A DNA stretch of 15,293 nt from the NCBI GenBank assembly GCA_050181295.1, contig JBFXDI010000100.1:1-15293 (forward strand), read 5' to 3'. Positions 1-8,318 of the stretch are shown here, piece by piece; the first letter of the stretch is position 1; every line of letters begins with the position of its first letter. The DNA is from JBFXDI01 sp050181295 (GTDB lineage Bacteria; Pseudomonadota; Alphaproteobacteria; Rhizobiales; Aestuariivirgaceae). The position numbers were made by a program, and so were the translations under genes. The notes beneath the pieces were generated by a model that was not told where the DNA came from, searched no databases, and saw nothing but the letters and a program-made list of their open reading frames with translations.

Positions 1-933
1 GTGATCCATCTTGCTGTAGAGATCGAGTTGCTCGATGTTGCCCTCGTAGATGCCGTCCACCTGCTTGGACGACAGGGCGGCGGCGCTGGCGGCCGGGTTG
101 TCGCCAAGATCGATGAAGTGGATCTCGTCGAGATTGGCGGAGCTGCCCTCGACCTTCTTCATCACCGCGATGCGGCCGACCTCGAGCTGCGTCATGTCGT
201 AGGCTTCGGTTCCGTCGGAGCCCACGGTGAAGGCGCCGTTCTCCGAGGGATGCAGCATCAGGAAGGGATAGTGGAAGAAGTGCTCGGGAACCGCGACCTG
301 CGGCTCCTTGAGGTTGAGCACGAGCGTGTCGGCGTTCTTCACCTCGATGGCATTGGCATCCCACAGCTCGGTGGTCATCACCGCGTTGCCCTTGTCATCC
401 TTGGTGCCGGAATCCTTCTCGTTGAGCATGTAGCCCTTCATCAGGCCGACCACCGAAGAACCCGTCGCGGGATCGAGGCAGTGCTTGATGTTCCAGGCCG
501 CGTCCTCGGCGGTGAAGCGCTGGCCGGACTTGCGCCACTTCTTGTCGGTGATGGTGAAGGTCCAAGTCTTGAGATCCTCGGAGGCTTCCCACTTGGTGGC
601 GAGATGCGGGCGCGTCACGTTGTCGACGCCGGTGCGGGTGAGATAGCCGCAGACCTGCCTGGCCACGTTGGAGTCGTAGATCCAGGAGAAGGTGTGCGGG
701 TTGTCGACCTTGGGCACCCGCATGGCGATGCGAAGGGTTCCGCCTTTCGGCATGTCCTGCGCCATCGCCGGCATGGCGATCGGGTTGCCCGTGATCTTGC
801 CGGCCCACATGTAGGCCGCGCCGGCCGACATGCCGAGCAGCGTGGAGTAGCGGATGAATTCGCGCCGGTCGATCTTCTTGTCGGCGAGGCTCTGCTTCAG
901 CCGCGGGATCCAGATATGTTCTTTTTCAGACAT
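1..933 (-). CDS. Tat-exported ABC transporter solute-binding protein, family 5 (partial, N-terminal 311 aa)
   Basis: This is the periplasmic binding component of a peptide/opine-type ABC importer; the ligand is unknown. The reverse complement from the ATG at 933 stays open to the window edge, so the C-terminal part is missing. A Tat signal is visible: D-R-R-E-F-I-R at residues 22-28, a hydrophobic stretch after it (STLLGMSAGAAYMW) and a likely AMA-QD cleavage after residue 58. The mature protein begins MPKGGTLRIAM and continues with features of SBP family 5 (PF00496), such as a W-E-A-S-E-D-L-K-T-W-T-F segment and FTAEDAAWNIKHCLDP near residues 141-156. The start is supported by GGGAGGT at 942-948, about 8 bases upstream. 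The plus-strand open frame over the same bases is a shadow. Permease and ATPase genes would be expected beyond the left edge. Subfamily 5 membership is fairly sure; substrate is not determinable. Confidence 0.88.
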   Translation of the reverse strand, partial: MSEKEHIWIPRLKQSLADKKIDRREFIRYSTLLGMSAGAAYMWAGKITGNPIAMPAMAQDMPKGGTLRIAMRVPKVDNPHTFSWIYDSNVARQVCGYLTRTGVDNVTRPHLATKWEASEDLKTWTFTITDKKWRKSGQRFTAEDAAWNIKHCLDPATGSSVVGLMKGYMLNEKDSGTKDDKGNAVMTTELWDANAIEVKNADTLVLNLKEPQVAVPEHFFHYPFLMLHPSENGAFTVGSDGTEAYDMTQLEVGRIAVMKKVEGSSANLDEIHFIDLGDNPAASAAALSSKQVDGIYEGNIEQLDLYSKMDH

Positions 934-1295
934 ACGTCACTACCTCCCAGTTGAGATGCCAGTAGTCCGTGCCGGTCAGCGGTTCCCTCACCGCCGCCGG
1001 TCGCCCGCTCGTTGCAGCTTGGCCCCTCCGCCAGGCGTTTGCAACGGTCAGCCCCTACATGCCTGAAGGCAATGGCCGTTCGGGACGATGGATACAACTT
1101 AAGACCGCCACCAAAGGCCGACTAGCCGCAATCGTCCTGATAAACGCTAATTGCGACATCCCCGGTGGTGAATTCCATTCACTCCATGCCAGCGGGCGGG
1201 AGCGTCCCCGCCAAAAAATCGGTGGCGGCTCGAGGCGAGGCATCTATATCTCTCGCCGTCCGCCGAGCCCTTCCAAGGAACCGTCAGAAGGCACG
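934..1295. other. Divergent intergenic region between the solute-binding protein and pabBC
   Basis: This 362-base spacer must hold the promoters for two divergent genes. I see no convincing -35/-10 pair on either strand and no credible small gene. The one structural element is a 6-bp GC hairpin (GGCGGG/CCCGCC, 1195-1212) followed on the plus strand by six A residues. The run is A, not T, in the plus direction, so it does not look like a terminator for either gene. Confidence 0.5.
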
Positions 1296-3065
1296 ATGTC
1301 CGACACGCCTTTCGTACTCATCGACGACCATCTCGGCGGCCGGAGCCTGCTTTTCGAGAACCCGCGCGAGATCGTGGTCTGCGGCGATCCTTCGGCGTGG
1401 AGAGAGGCGCTGGGCCGGATCGAGCGGGGGATCTCGGCCGGCCTGCACGCGGCAGGCTTTCTCTCCTACGAGCTCGGCTACGCGCTCGAGCCCGTGCTAG
1501 CGCCGCTCATGCCGGAGGAGCGGCAGGCGCCGCTTCTCTGGTTCGGCCTCTTCGATGCGCCCCGCAGCCTTCAGGCCGAGGAAATGAAGCAATGGCTGGG
1601 CTCAGGCGCCTATCGGCTCGACGGTCTGCGCACCTCGATCGGCGAGGATCGCTACGCGCACGACTTCCGCCGTGTCCTCGCCTATATCGCAGCAGGCGAC
1701 ATCTATCAGGCGAACTACACGCTCCGCTACACATTCGACTTCGAGGGCGACCCGCTGGCGCTCTACGCCGAACTCCGACGCCGGCAGCGCGTGGCGCATG
1801 GCGGCTACATCCGCACCGGCACGCATGACATCCTGTCCCTCTCGCCGGAACTCTTCTTCCGCAAGCAGGGCCAGCGCATCACCGGCAAGCCCATGAAGGG
1901 CACAGCACCCCGCGCACCGACGCTCGGCGAGGACCGGGGGATCGCCGCCGAACTGGCGCGCGACGAGAAGTCCCGGGCCGAGAACCTCATGATCGTCGAC
2001 CTCATCCGCAACGACTTCGCCCGCCTCGCGGAGACGGGGTCGGTCAAGGTGCCGGAACTCTTCGCGGTCGAGACCTACCGCACGCTCCACCAGATGACCT
2101 CGACGGTGGAGGCGCGGCTGAAGCCCGGCACGTCGATCCTCGACCTTGTCCGCGCGCTTTTTCCCTGCGGCTCGATCACGGGAGCGCCCAAGATCCGCGC
2201 CATGCAGATCATCCGCGAGCTCGAGGCCGGACCCCGCGACGTCTATACCGGCTCGATCGGCTATTTCGCCCCGGACGGAAGCGCCCATTTCAACGTCGCC
2301 ATCCGCACCATCACGCTTCGCGACGGCAAAGGCATCATGGGTATCGGCAGCGGGCTCGTGGCCGATTCCGATCTTCAGTCCGAGTGGCGGGAATGCCTGC
2401 TCAAGGGCGACTTCCTCACCCGCCGCCAGGAACCGTTCCTGCTGTTCGAGACCATGCGCTGGGAGCCGGAGGACGGCTATGTCCTGCTCGGCGAGCATCT
2501 CGACCGGCTCCGGCAGTCGGCCGACTACTTCCTCTATCCCTACCCTGCCGCGGAGATCGAAGCCGTCCTTCGGCGAGCAGCGGAGGGATTCCCGCGCGTG
2601 CCTCAGCGGGTGCGCCTGACGCTGTCGGAACACGGCGAGGCGGCGGCGACCCATGCCGCACTACCGACCGCCGGGAACGCGGCGCCCTGGCGGTTCGTGC
2701 TTTCTGAGCACCGGACGTCGCCCGGCGATCCCTATCTCTTCCACAAGACCACGCGCCGCGAGCTCTACGATGCCGAGTTCGCGCACGCCACGGGCGAGGG
2801 CCGCGCGGACGAGGTGGTGTTCCTCAACACCAGGGACGAGCTCACCGAAGGCAGCCGCACCAACCTGTTCCTCGAGATCGACGGCAGGCTCCTGACGCCG
2901 CCCCTTTCCTCCGGTCTTCTTCCGGGCACGTTGCGGCGCTCGCTCATCAAGAACGGCGCGGTCGAGGAACGGATCCTGCGACGGGAGGATCTGGGCCGGG
3001 CCGAGCGCATCTTTCTCGGCAACTCGGTGCGGGGCCTCGTCGAGGCCGAGCTTCAGGAAGCCTGA
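1296..3065 (+). CDS. pabBC: Aminodeoxychorismate synthase component I fused to aminodeoxychorismate lyase (PabB-PabC)
   Basis: This 589-residue protein is a two-enzyme fusion of folate biosynthesis. The N-terminal part (to about residue 375) is a chorismate-binding PabB domain that makes 4-amino-4-deoxychorismate; it shows GDIYQANYT (134-142), the PMKGT motif with Lys201, ENLMIVDLIRND (229-240) and FPCGSITGAPK (289-299). The C-terminal part (from about 382) is a fold-type IV PLP lyase: HKTTRRELYD with Lys484 as the likely Schiff-base lysine, and EGSRTN at 518-523. The lyase would yield p-aminobenzoate and pyruvate. The open frame extends 109 codons upstream, but that part has no homology character; the ATG at 1296 follows AGAAGG and begins a typical PabB N-terminus. 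The glutaminase partner PabA is not in the window. The 3' end overlaps the convergent Rieske gene by 13 bases. The fusion itself is a known bacterial arrangement. Confidence 0.94.
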   Translation: MSDTPFVLIDDHLGGRSLLFENPREIVVCGDPSAWREALGRIERGISAGLHAAGFLSYELGYALEPVLAPLMPEERQAPLLWFGLFDAPRSLQAEEMKQWLGSGAYRLDGLRTSIGEDRYAHDFRRVLAYIAAGDIYQANYTLRYTFDFEGDPLALYAELRRRQRVAHGGYIRTGTHDILSLSPELFFRKQGQRITGKPMKGTAPRAPTLGEDRGIAAELARDEKSRAENLMIVDLIRNDFARLAETGSVKVPELFAVETYRTLHQMTSTVEARLKPGTSILDLVRALFPCGSITGAPKIRAMQIIRELEAGPRDVYTGSIGYFAPDGSAHFNVAIRTITLRDGKGIMGIGSGLVADSDLQSEWRECLLKGDFLTRRQEPFLLFETMRWEPEDGYVLLGEHLDRLRQSADYFLYPYPAAEIEAVLRRAAEGFPRVPQRVRLTLSEHGEAAATHAALPTAGNAAPWRFVLSEHRTSPGDPYLFHKTTRRELYDAEFAHATGEGRADEVVFLNTRDELTEGSRTNLFLEIDGRLLTPPLSSGLLPGTLRRSLIKNGAVEERILRREDLGRAERIFLGNSVRGLVEAELQEA

Positions 3066-4195
3066 GCTTCTCCAAGCCCCATCGCCTCGGCATAGAGACG
3101 CTGGAAGTGGTGAACGGCATGCTCGCTCACCGCCGGATGGCGCGGGTTCACCACGAACCTTCCCTGCCGGTAGCCGCGCGACTTCAGTCCCTGGTGGACG
3201 GATTCGCAGATGGCCTTGTCCTCCGGCCAGAGCACCGTCGACCGGTAGCGCGCCCTTTCCGGATCGAGCCTCTCGCCCGGAGGGGCAAGCCACAGGCTGA
3301 AGATGCCGGTGACGTCCGGGGTCTTCGGCAGGAACCGGAAAGCCGTGAGCAGCCGCTCGCCGGGAAAGACGCCGAACTCGAAGCTCGGCCACATGTGCCA
3401 GAAGAGCGATTCCTGCACCGGATCGTCTGCGCCGACCTCATAGGCGCTGTTCGTGAGGTTGCGCACCGGCCCTGCGCTCCGCAGCCATTTGCCGCGCGGG
3501 ACGCAGACATAGCTCTGCATGTCCACGAGGTCGACGAAGGCGGGATGGGCGGGACCGCAGTGGTAGCATTCGAGGCAGTTCTCCGCGAGCACCTTCCAGT
3601 TCGCGTCGAGCTCTCCGTCCCAGCCGGCATCGCCTTCCTGGACCCTGACCTCCTCGATCCACGGCAGGGTCGCGCGGATATCGTCAAACATGTCGCCATG
3701 CGTGTCGGCGAGCGGGGCGGCGTCAGGCGAGAGGTTCACGAACACGAAGCCCAGGACCGCCTCGACCCTGACCGGCACGAGCGAGAAATCCGCCGGGTCG
3801 AACTCCGGCATGCGGTCGGCGAGACGCGCGATGGCGAGCGAGCCGTCGAGCTCGTAGCTCCAGGCGTGATAGGGACAGACGATCCGGGCCCTGGCGCGGC
3901 CCCTGCCCGTGAGCAGCTTGTGCGCGCGATGCTGGCAGACATTGTAGAAGCCGGAGATCAAGCCGTCGCGGCCGTGGATCACGAAGACCGGCTCGCCGAG
4001 GATATCGGCGCAGACATAGGCGCCCGGACTCTCGAGCTCGCTCGTATGCGCGATGAAATGCCAGGCGCCCTCGAAGATGCGCGCCTTCTCCGTCTTCAGG
4101 ACTTCCGGATCGCCATAATAGAAACCCGGCAAGGTCGGGGAGCGCGCGGCTTCCGCGGCGAGCGGCCGGAACCCTCTCTTCTCCATCGTGGTCAT
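3053..4195 (-). CDS. Rieske non-heme iron oxygenase alpha subunit, quaternary-ammonium oxygenase type
   Basis: This 380-residue cytoplasmic oxygenase has a Rieske [2Fe-2S] motif C87-x-H89-x17-C107-x2-H110 and a mononuclear iron site E209-C-Y-H212-x4-H217, with Asp326 (in PEDKAICE) the likely third ligand. Spacing E-x2-H-x4-H and the position of the Asp match carnitine monooxygenase CntA (Glu205, His208, His213, Asp323). Glutamate rather than aspartate as the bridge between the two metal centres marks the CntA/GbcA/stachydrine-demethylase group, which act on quaternary amines. I therefore infer O2-dependent demethylation or cleavage of a betaine-like substrate; which one is not visible. The ATG at 4195 lies 8 bases after the amidase stop, with GTGAGG upstream, suggesting translational coupling; a second ATG at 4186 is possible. 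No reductase partner (CntB/GbcB type) is encoded here. Confidence 0.88.
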   Translation of the reverse strand: MTTMEKRGFRPLAAEAARSPTLPGFYYGDPEVLKTEKARIFEGAWHFIAHTSELESPGAYVCADILGEPVFVIHGRDGLISGFYNVCQHRAHKLLTGRGRARARIVCPYHAWSYELDGSLAIARLADRMPEFDPADFSLVPVRVEAVLGFVFVNLSPDAAPLADTHGDMFDDIRATLPWIEEVRVQEGDAGWDGELDANWKVLAENCLECYHCGPAHPAFVDLVDMQSYVCVPRGKWLRSAGPVRNLTNSAYEVGADDPVQESLFWHMWPSFEFGVFPGERLLTAFRFLPKTPDVTGIFSLWLAPPGERLDPERARYRSTVLWPEDKAICESVHQGLKSRGYRQGRFVVNPRHPAVSEHAVHHFQRLYAEAMGLGEAQAS

Positions 4196-4203
4196 GGACA
4201 GCC

Positions 4204-5664
4204 TCACTCGTAGCCGGGCGGCGGGACGAAGGCACAATACTCCCGTTCGAGCAGGCGCGCGAAGGCGATGGAGGTGAGATCCTCGCGCTCGGCGGTGATG
4301 ATCTGCACTCCGACCGGCAGGCCTGCGTCCGTCAAGCCGTTGGGAGCGACGGTCGAGGGCAAATAGTAGCCGCCGGAATAGCCGGCCCAGAAGAGCTGGT
4401 CCGTCGTCGGCACCCGCCTGCCGTTGACGAGGATGGTGCGCTCGTACCGTTCACCCACCTGGTCGTGCGGCACGGCGGCGGACGCGGCAGCCGGGCACAG
4501 GAGAACATCGTAATCCTGGAAGAATCGATCCCAGGCGGCCCGCATGGCATGACGCTTGTGGTTGAGCGACAGCCAGGCGCGGTGCGGCAGGATCGAGGCG
4601 CGCACCATGCGCGCGAAGTAGCTGCGGTCTTCGGGCGCCAGCCGCTTCGAGATCTCTATATTGGCGGCGAAATCCGCATCCGTCTGGCGGCCGCTGGTCG
4701 CCGCCCTGAGCAGCATGATGTAGGTCTCGTGCGCTTCCGCCGTCGTGAACGCGGGACGCGCCTCAAGGGAGAAGGTGGCCACGCGGGGAGCGAGGAAGTC
4801 GGCGAGCGCCGAAAGCCGGTCCACGAGCGGCTGGTCGACCTCCGATTCCGGATCGGTGAGCATCATCGCCACCCGGAAGTCCTTGAGCTTGCGGGCGCGA
4901 GGCTTTGGAAGCGAGAAGCGCACGCCCCGCGCCTCAATTCCCTCCGGCCCCGCCAGCAGGCCCATCGCCAGCTCCAGGTCTTCGGCGCTCCTAGCCAAGG
5001 GACCGCCGACCGAGATGTCGGAATAGGCATTAGCGCCCGGGAAGAGATGCCCGCGCATGGGGACGATGCCGTAGGTGGGCTTGTGGCCATAGACGCCGCA
5101 ATAATGCGCGGGATTGCGGATCGAGGCGCCGATATCGGACCCGATCTCGAGCGCCGACAGTCCGGCGGCCAGCGCCGCGGCCGAGCCTCCCGAGGATCCG
5201 CCGGGAGACAGCGCGAGATTCCAGGGGTTGTTCGTGGTGCCGTAGATGGCATTGAAGCTCTGCCAGTCCGCGAGCATCAACGGCACGTTCGTCTTCCCGA
5301 AGATCACGGCGCCCGCGCGGGTCAGCCTTTCGACGGCTTCGGCATCGGTCCGGGCGATGTTGCGTGCGAGCTCGGGGACACCCCAGGTCGAAGGTGTTCC
5401 GGACCAGTCGAAGGACTCCTTGATGGTCGTCGGAACCCCGTCGAGAGGTCCGAGCGCCTCCTTGCGTGTAAGCCGCCGGTCAGCGGCGTCGGCTGCCTCG
5501 CGGGCGCGCCTCATGTCGCTCACGACAATGGCGTTGAGCGCCGGGTTGAACTTCTCGACGCGCGCCCAGCAGAGCTCGAGGAGCTCGCGTGCGGACACCT
5601 TGCCGGCGCGCAGCAGCCTTGCCAGCGCGGAGGCGGAGCGGAACGGAAGGCTTGCTGAGGGCAT
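4204..5664 (-). CDS. Amidase signature family hydrolase
   Basis: A 486-residue amidase-signature (PF01425) enzyme. The Ser-cisSer-Lys triad is intact: Lys82 in TTIKES, cis-Ser157 in GGSSGGS and nucleophile Ser181 in GASIRNPA; the spacings (75 and 24 residues) equal those of GatA. It lacks a GatB/GatC neighbour and departs from GatA in the C-terminal half, so it is more likely a stand-alone amide hydrolase than the tRNA amidotransferase subunit. The start at 5664 follows GGGGAG (AAGGGGAGA) at proper spacing; the longer frame upstream lacks support. It is the first gene of an operon with the Rieske oxygenase, 8 bases apart, so the two probably act on one compound or its product, for example releasing a carboxylate from an amide. 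The substrate cannot be read from sequence. Confidence 0.9.
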   Translation of the reverse strand: MPSASLPFRSASALARLLRAGKVSARELLELCWARVEKFNPALNAIVVSDMRRAREAADAADRRLTRKEALGPLDGVPTTIKESFDWSGTPSTWGVPELARNIARTDAEAVERLTRAGAVIFGKTNVPLMLADWQSFNAIYGTTNNPWNLALSPGGSSGGSAAALAAGLSALEIGSDIGASIRNPAHYCGVYGHKPTYGIVPMRGHLFPGANAYSDISVGGPLARSAEDLELAMGLLAGPEGIEARGVRFSLPKPRARKLKDFRVAMMLTDPESEVDQPLVDRLSALADFLAPRVATFSLEARPAFTTAEAHETYIMLLRAATSGRQTDADFAANIEISKRLAPEDRSYFARMVRASILPHRAWLSLNHKRHAMRAAWDRFFQDYDVLLCPAAASAAVPHDQVGERYERTILVNGRRVPTTDQLFWAGYSGGYYLPSTVAPNGLTDAGLPVGVQIITAEREDLTSIAFARLLEREYCAFVPPPGYE

Positions 5665-5801
5665 GCATTCTCCCCTTGATGCCCGACTGTTTACAGGCTC
5701 CCTCGCGCGTCCGCCACACCCCGCAGCCCGCATGGCTCCCCCACGGCAATTGCAGCACAAGGGCCGCGACGCCGGCGTCTGCCGCGTGCGATAGGAACAT
5801 C

Positions 5802-6755
5802 ATGGGCGCGGACGGAACGGAAGAACCAGACAGCGGGGGACGGACAGCCCTGATCGTCGGCTACGGGCTTGCCTCTGTCGGCGCGGTGCTCTTCTCCACC
5901 AAGGCAATCTTCGCCAAGCTCGCCTATGCGATCGATCCCAATCCGGAGCTCCTGCTCGCCTGGCGCATGCTCCTTTCGCTGCCCATGTTCGTGGCGACGG
6001 GGCTGCTCGCCGCGGGCGGCACGGGCCTCGTCGAGCGGCTGCTCGCGGAACGGCGCACCGTGGGCGCCGCCGTCCTCACCGGCCTCATCGGCTACTATCT
6101 CGCCTCGCTGCTCGACTTCATGGGCCTCGTCTACATCACGGCGCAGCTCGAACGGCTGGTGCTCTTCACCTATCCGATCTTCGTCATGCTGCTCGGCCGC
6201 CTGTTCTTCGGCATGCGGCTGACGGCCGGTGGCCTGGCTGCCGCCGCCCTCGCCTATGTCGGGCTCGCGATCGTCTTCAACGAAGGCTTCGCGGCGGGCG
6301 GCAGCGACGTCGTCACCGGCTCGCTCCTGGTGCTTGGATCGGCGATCTCCTTCGCACTCTATCAGCTCCTGGCGAAAGGCTTCATCGCGAGGCTCGGAAG
6401 CACGCTCTTCACGTCCATCGCGCTGTCGTCGGCGGCCATCGCCTGCATCATCCACTATATCGTGGTTAGCGGGTCGCTCGATTTCACCGCGCCTCCCGAG
6501 TTCCTGGCGCTGGCGCTCGCCACCGCGGTGTTCGCCACAGTGCTGCCGTCCTATCTCGTCAATGCCGGGCTCGGGCGCATCGGGCCGCAGGCGACGGGAA
6601 TGATCAGCGCGATGGGGCCCATCTTCACCGTCGGCCTCGCGGTCTGGATCCTGGGCGAGCGGTTCACGCTCATAGACGCCATCGGCACAATGCTGGTCGT
6701 CGGCGGCATCGGCCTCTACACATGGCTCGACATGCGGCGGGCGAGAAGGCCGTAG
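5802..6755 (+). CDS. EamA/DMT-superfamily inner-membrane transporter
   Basis: A 317-residue integral membrane protein with the two-repeat EamA architecture and about ten hydrophobic segments, starting with GYGLASVGAVLFSTKAIFAKLAY and ending with DAIGTMLVVGGIGLYTWL. Typical features are FSTKAIFAK in TM1, LLLAWRMLLSLP at the start of TM2, LERLVLFTYPIFVMLLG in the first half and PIFTVGLAVWILGERFT near the end of the second. Such proteins export amino acids or other metabolites; the substrate is not assignable. The ATG at 5802 follows AGGA 5 bases upstream; an upstream-extended frame is low complexity. It is divergent from the amidase over 137 bases. Its last nine codons (DMRRARRP and stop) recur in diverged form after the ureohydrolase gene, see the repeat entry. 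Confidence 0.9.
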   Translation: MGADGTEEPDSGGRTALIVGYGLASVGAVLFSTKAIFAKLAYAIDPNPELLLAWRMLLSLPMFVATGLLAAGGTGLVERLLAERRTVGAAVLTGLIGYYLASLLDFMGLVYITAQLERLVLFTYPIFVMLLGRLFFGMRLTAGGLAAAALAYVGLAIVFNEGFAAGGSDVVTGSLLVLGSAISFALYQLLAKGFIARLGSTLFTSIALSSAAIACIIHYIVVSGSLDFTAPPEFLALALATAVFATVLPSYLVNAGLGRIGPQATGMISAMGPIFTVGLAVWILGERFTLIDAIGTMLVVGGIGLYTWLDMRRARRP

Positions 6756-6784
6756 CTCGTTGCGGGTCAATAGGCTCTACCCGT

Positions 6785-7083
6785 TCAGGCGGCCTTCAGC
6801 GTGGGAATGCGGTCGATTTCGGCCTTCTTCTCAAGCGCCTCGATCTTCAGGTCGGATCCGGCCGGCATGTTCATCCAGAATTCGGGCGACGTCCCGAAGA
6901 ACTTCGCCAGACGAAGAGCGGTATCGGTGGTTACGGGCGTTTGCTCCCCCGCCAGACGCTCGATCCGGGTGCGGGGAACGTTGAGCTTCTTCGCAAGCGC
7001 GCCAGCACTCATTCCCAGAGGAACAAGATACTCCCGCTCAGGATTTCGCCGGGATGAACTGGAGAAAGTTTACTAAGTGCCAT
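6785..7083 (-). pseudogene. higA: HigA/VapI-type antitoxin, frameshifted, without toxin
   Basis: From an ATG at 7083 with GAAGG upstream, the minus strand reads MALSKLSPVHPGEIL, the canonical HigA N-terminus. Frame is lost at 7037-7038, where two bases (AG) stand in place of a codon. The shifted frame continues REYLVPLGMSAGALAKKLNV and runs to a normal HigA C-terminus ending KKAEIDRIPTLKAA. Repairing one missing base gives about 99 residues, the usual family size, with the XRE helix-turn-helix centred on SAGALAKKLNVPRTRIERLA. An internal ATG at 7012 leaves a 75-residue remnant (6785-7012) that keeps most of the helix-turn-helix but loses the N-terminus. No HigB toxin lies upstream on the minus strand, where it would be expected; the ureohydrolase promoter is there instead. 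It is a degraded orphan, or a sequencing error at one base. Confidence 0.8.
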
Positions 7084-7107
7084 GACAAGCCTTCGTTGGT
7101 CCTATGA

Positions 7108-7136
7108 TTGACGCAGTGATCCGCTTCTTTGATGAT
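7108..7136 (+). promoter_or_regulatory. Predicted sigma-70 type promoter of the ureohydrolase gene
   Basis: TTGACG (7108-7113) and GATGAT (7131-7136) are separated by 17 bases, upstream of the ATG at 7198. The -35 matches five of six consensus bases and the -10 four of six. A 5-bp inverted repeat GATCC (7118-7122)/GGATC (7137-7141) brackets the -10 and could be an operator, though five-base arms can arise by chance. Confidence 0.4.
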
Positions 7137-7197
7137 GGATCGGGGGCAGCGGCGACCTGACATCAGACTCCGGGCGAACATCAGAAAAGGCCAGGCC

Positions 7198-8277
7198 ATG
7201 ACCTATCCGAGCTGGGAGGAAATCCAGCAGGGCGCGATCGCCAACACCTACTCCTTCATGAACCCGCGATACTATCCCATGATCCGGGCCGACGAGCCCA
7301 CCTTCATGGGAAGGCCGCATGCCACGGACGCAAGCGGCCTCCAGGGCGCGGACGTGGTGATCATCGGAGCGCCATACGTCGCCGGGTGGGGCGGATACAT
7401 GGGGGTCGGAGCCTCGGAGTGGCTCGCAGCGCCGAAGCGGATCAGGCAGCAGTCGATACGCTATGGATCGGGATACATCCAGGAGTTCGATCTGGATGTC
7501 TTCGAGCATCTGAACGTCGTTGACTATGGCGACGCCGATATCCCTCCGGAGTGTCTGACCGAACCGACGGCGGCGAATGTGCTGAGGGCTCAGGCCGCCG
7601 TCGAAGCGAAGGTCAACGACGCCATGGCTGCCGGCGCGGTTCCCGTGGTGATCGGGCAGAACAGCCCCTGCGGGTCTTTCGCCATTGCAAAGGTGGTGTC
7701 GGAGCGCACCAAGGGGGCGGTCGGCTGCGTCTCCCTGGACACGCACTGGGATATAGCGCCACGAGACAAGCTGACGATGGACCCGCGCATCGCCGGGTCC
7801 GACTCGTGGAAGTACAAGACGTATGAGTTCCTCGACAATTTTGACCAGAAGCACCTTGTCGAGATCGGCGAGCGGGGCATGCTCGAAAACAAGGAGATGG
7901 TCCGGGAGTTCCTGAGGAAGGGAACGCACTTCTGGCCGATGTGGCGCGTGAGATCCGAGGGCATCGAAAGCCTGGTGAAGGACCTGCATCGTGCCTACGA
8001 TGGAACGAAGGCCGTCTATTGCCATTGGGACATGGACATCCTGGGCGGCTCAGGTCCGGCGCCGGGGGATATTCTGGGTGAACTCGCCGAGCCCTTCGGC
8101 ATGACCGACTATGAGGTGATCCGCCTGGCGCATGAGGTGGGCAAGCGCGGAATTGCCGCCCTGTCCTTCATCTGCATCCCGCCTGGCTCTCCCGTGGTCT
8201 ATCGCGTCCTCGTCTACGTCATCATGTATATGGCGGCCGGGCTTGCCATGAAGAAGCTCGGCAAGGTCGGCTCCTAG
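7198..8277 (+). CDS. Divergent arginase/agmatinase-family (ureohydrolase) protein
   Basis: A 359-residue protein with the ureohydrolase fold motifs. The second metal motif is LDTHWD (Asp181, His183, Asp185) and the third is HWDMD (Asp278, Asp280) followed by APG at 288-290. The first motif, normally GGDHS, reads GQNS (153-156), so Asn155 stands in place of the metal-ligand His. The usual DP after DxDxLDP is replaced by GG (283-284). Family members cleave guanidino or formimino groups, releasing urea or formamide, with a binuclear Mn site; five of six ligands persist here. An Asn at the His position is known in a trypanosomal formiminoglutamase, so activity is possible and the substrate open. 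Start: AAAAGG 7 bases before the ATG. Six of its first twelve Gly codons are GGA, unlike the GGC-rich neighbours, which hints at transfer together with the adjoining broken higA. Confidence 0.8.
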   Translation: MTYPSWEEIQQGAIANTYSFMNPRYYPMIRADEPTFMGRPHATDASGLQGADVVIIGAPYVAGWGGYMGVGASEWLAAPKRIRQQSIRYGSGYIQEFDLDVFEHLNVVDYGDADIPPECLTEPTAANVLRAQAAVEAKVNDAMAAGAVPVVIGQNSPCGSFAIAKVVSERTKGAVGCVSLDTHWDIAPRDKLTMDPRIAGSDSWKYKTYEFLDNFDQKHLVEIGERGMLENKEMVREFLRKGTHFWPMWRVRSEGIESLVKDLHRAYDGTKAVYCHWDMDILGGSGPAPGDILGELAEPFGMTDYEVIRLAHEVGKRGIAALSFICIPPGSPVVYRVLVYVIMYMAAGLAMKKLGKVGS

Positions 8278-8318
8278 ACATGCGGCGGGCAAGACGGCTG
8301 TAACACCAACAAAGCGCC

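Larger units (their letters stand above)
6729..8303. repeat. Imperfect direct repeat of the eamA 3' end flanking the higA-ureohydrolase block
   Basis: The last nine codons of eamA (6729-6755) recur at 8277-8303, directly overlapping the final base of the ureohydrolase stop. The copies match at 23 of 27 positions, including the first 14 in a row. In the eamA frame they read DMRRARRP-stop and DMRRARRL-stop. A preceding GGCTC is also shared, with three extra bases in the second copy. The second copy has no gene in front of it. The simplest reading is a recombination scar: the intervening 1.5 kb was joined into, or duplicated at, the end of an eamA homologue. The given span is the whole bracketed segment. 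Confidence 0.5.

Noticed and set aside
1..954. 317-codon plus-strand open frame at the left edge
   Set aside because: It is the antisense shadow of the solute-binding protein gene, whose minus-strand translation has a Tat signal, a good ribosome site and family motifs; the plus reading is low-complexity and His/Arg/Val-rich with no recognisable domain.
1195..1218. Hairpin followed by an A-run as a terminator
   Set aside because: The run after the stem is A on the plus strand, and on the minus strand the T-run precedes the stem, so neither direction gives a hairpin followed by U residues.
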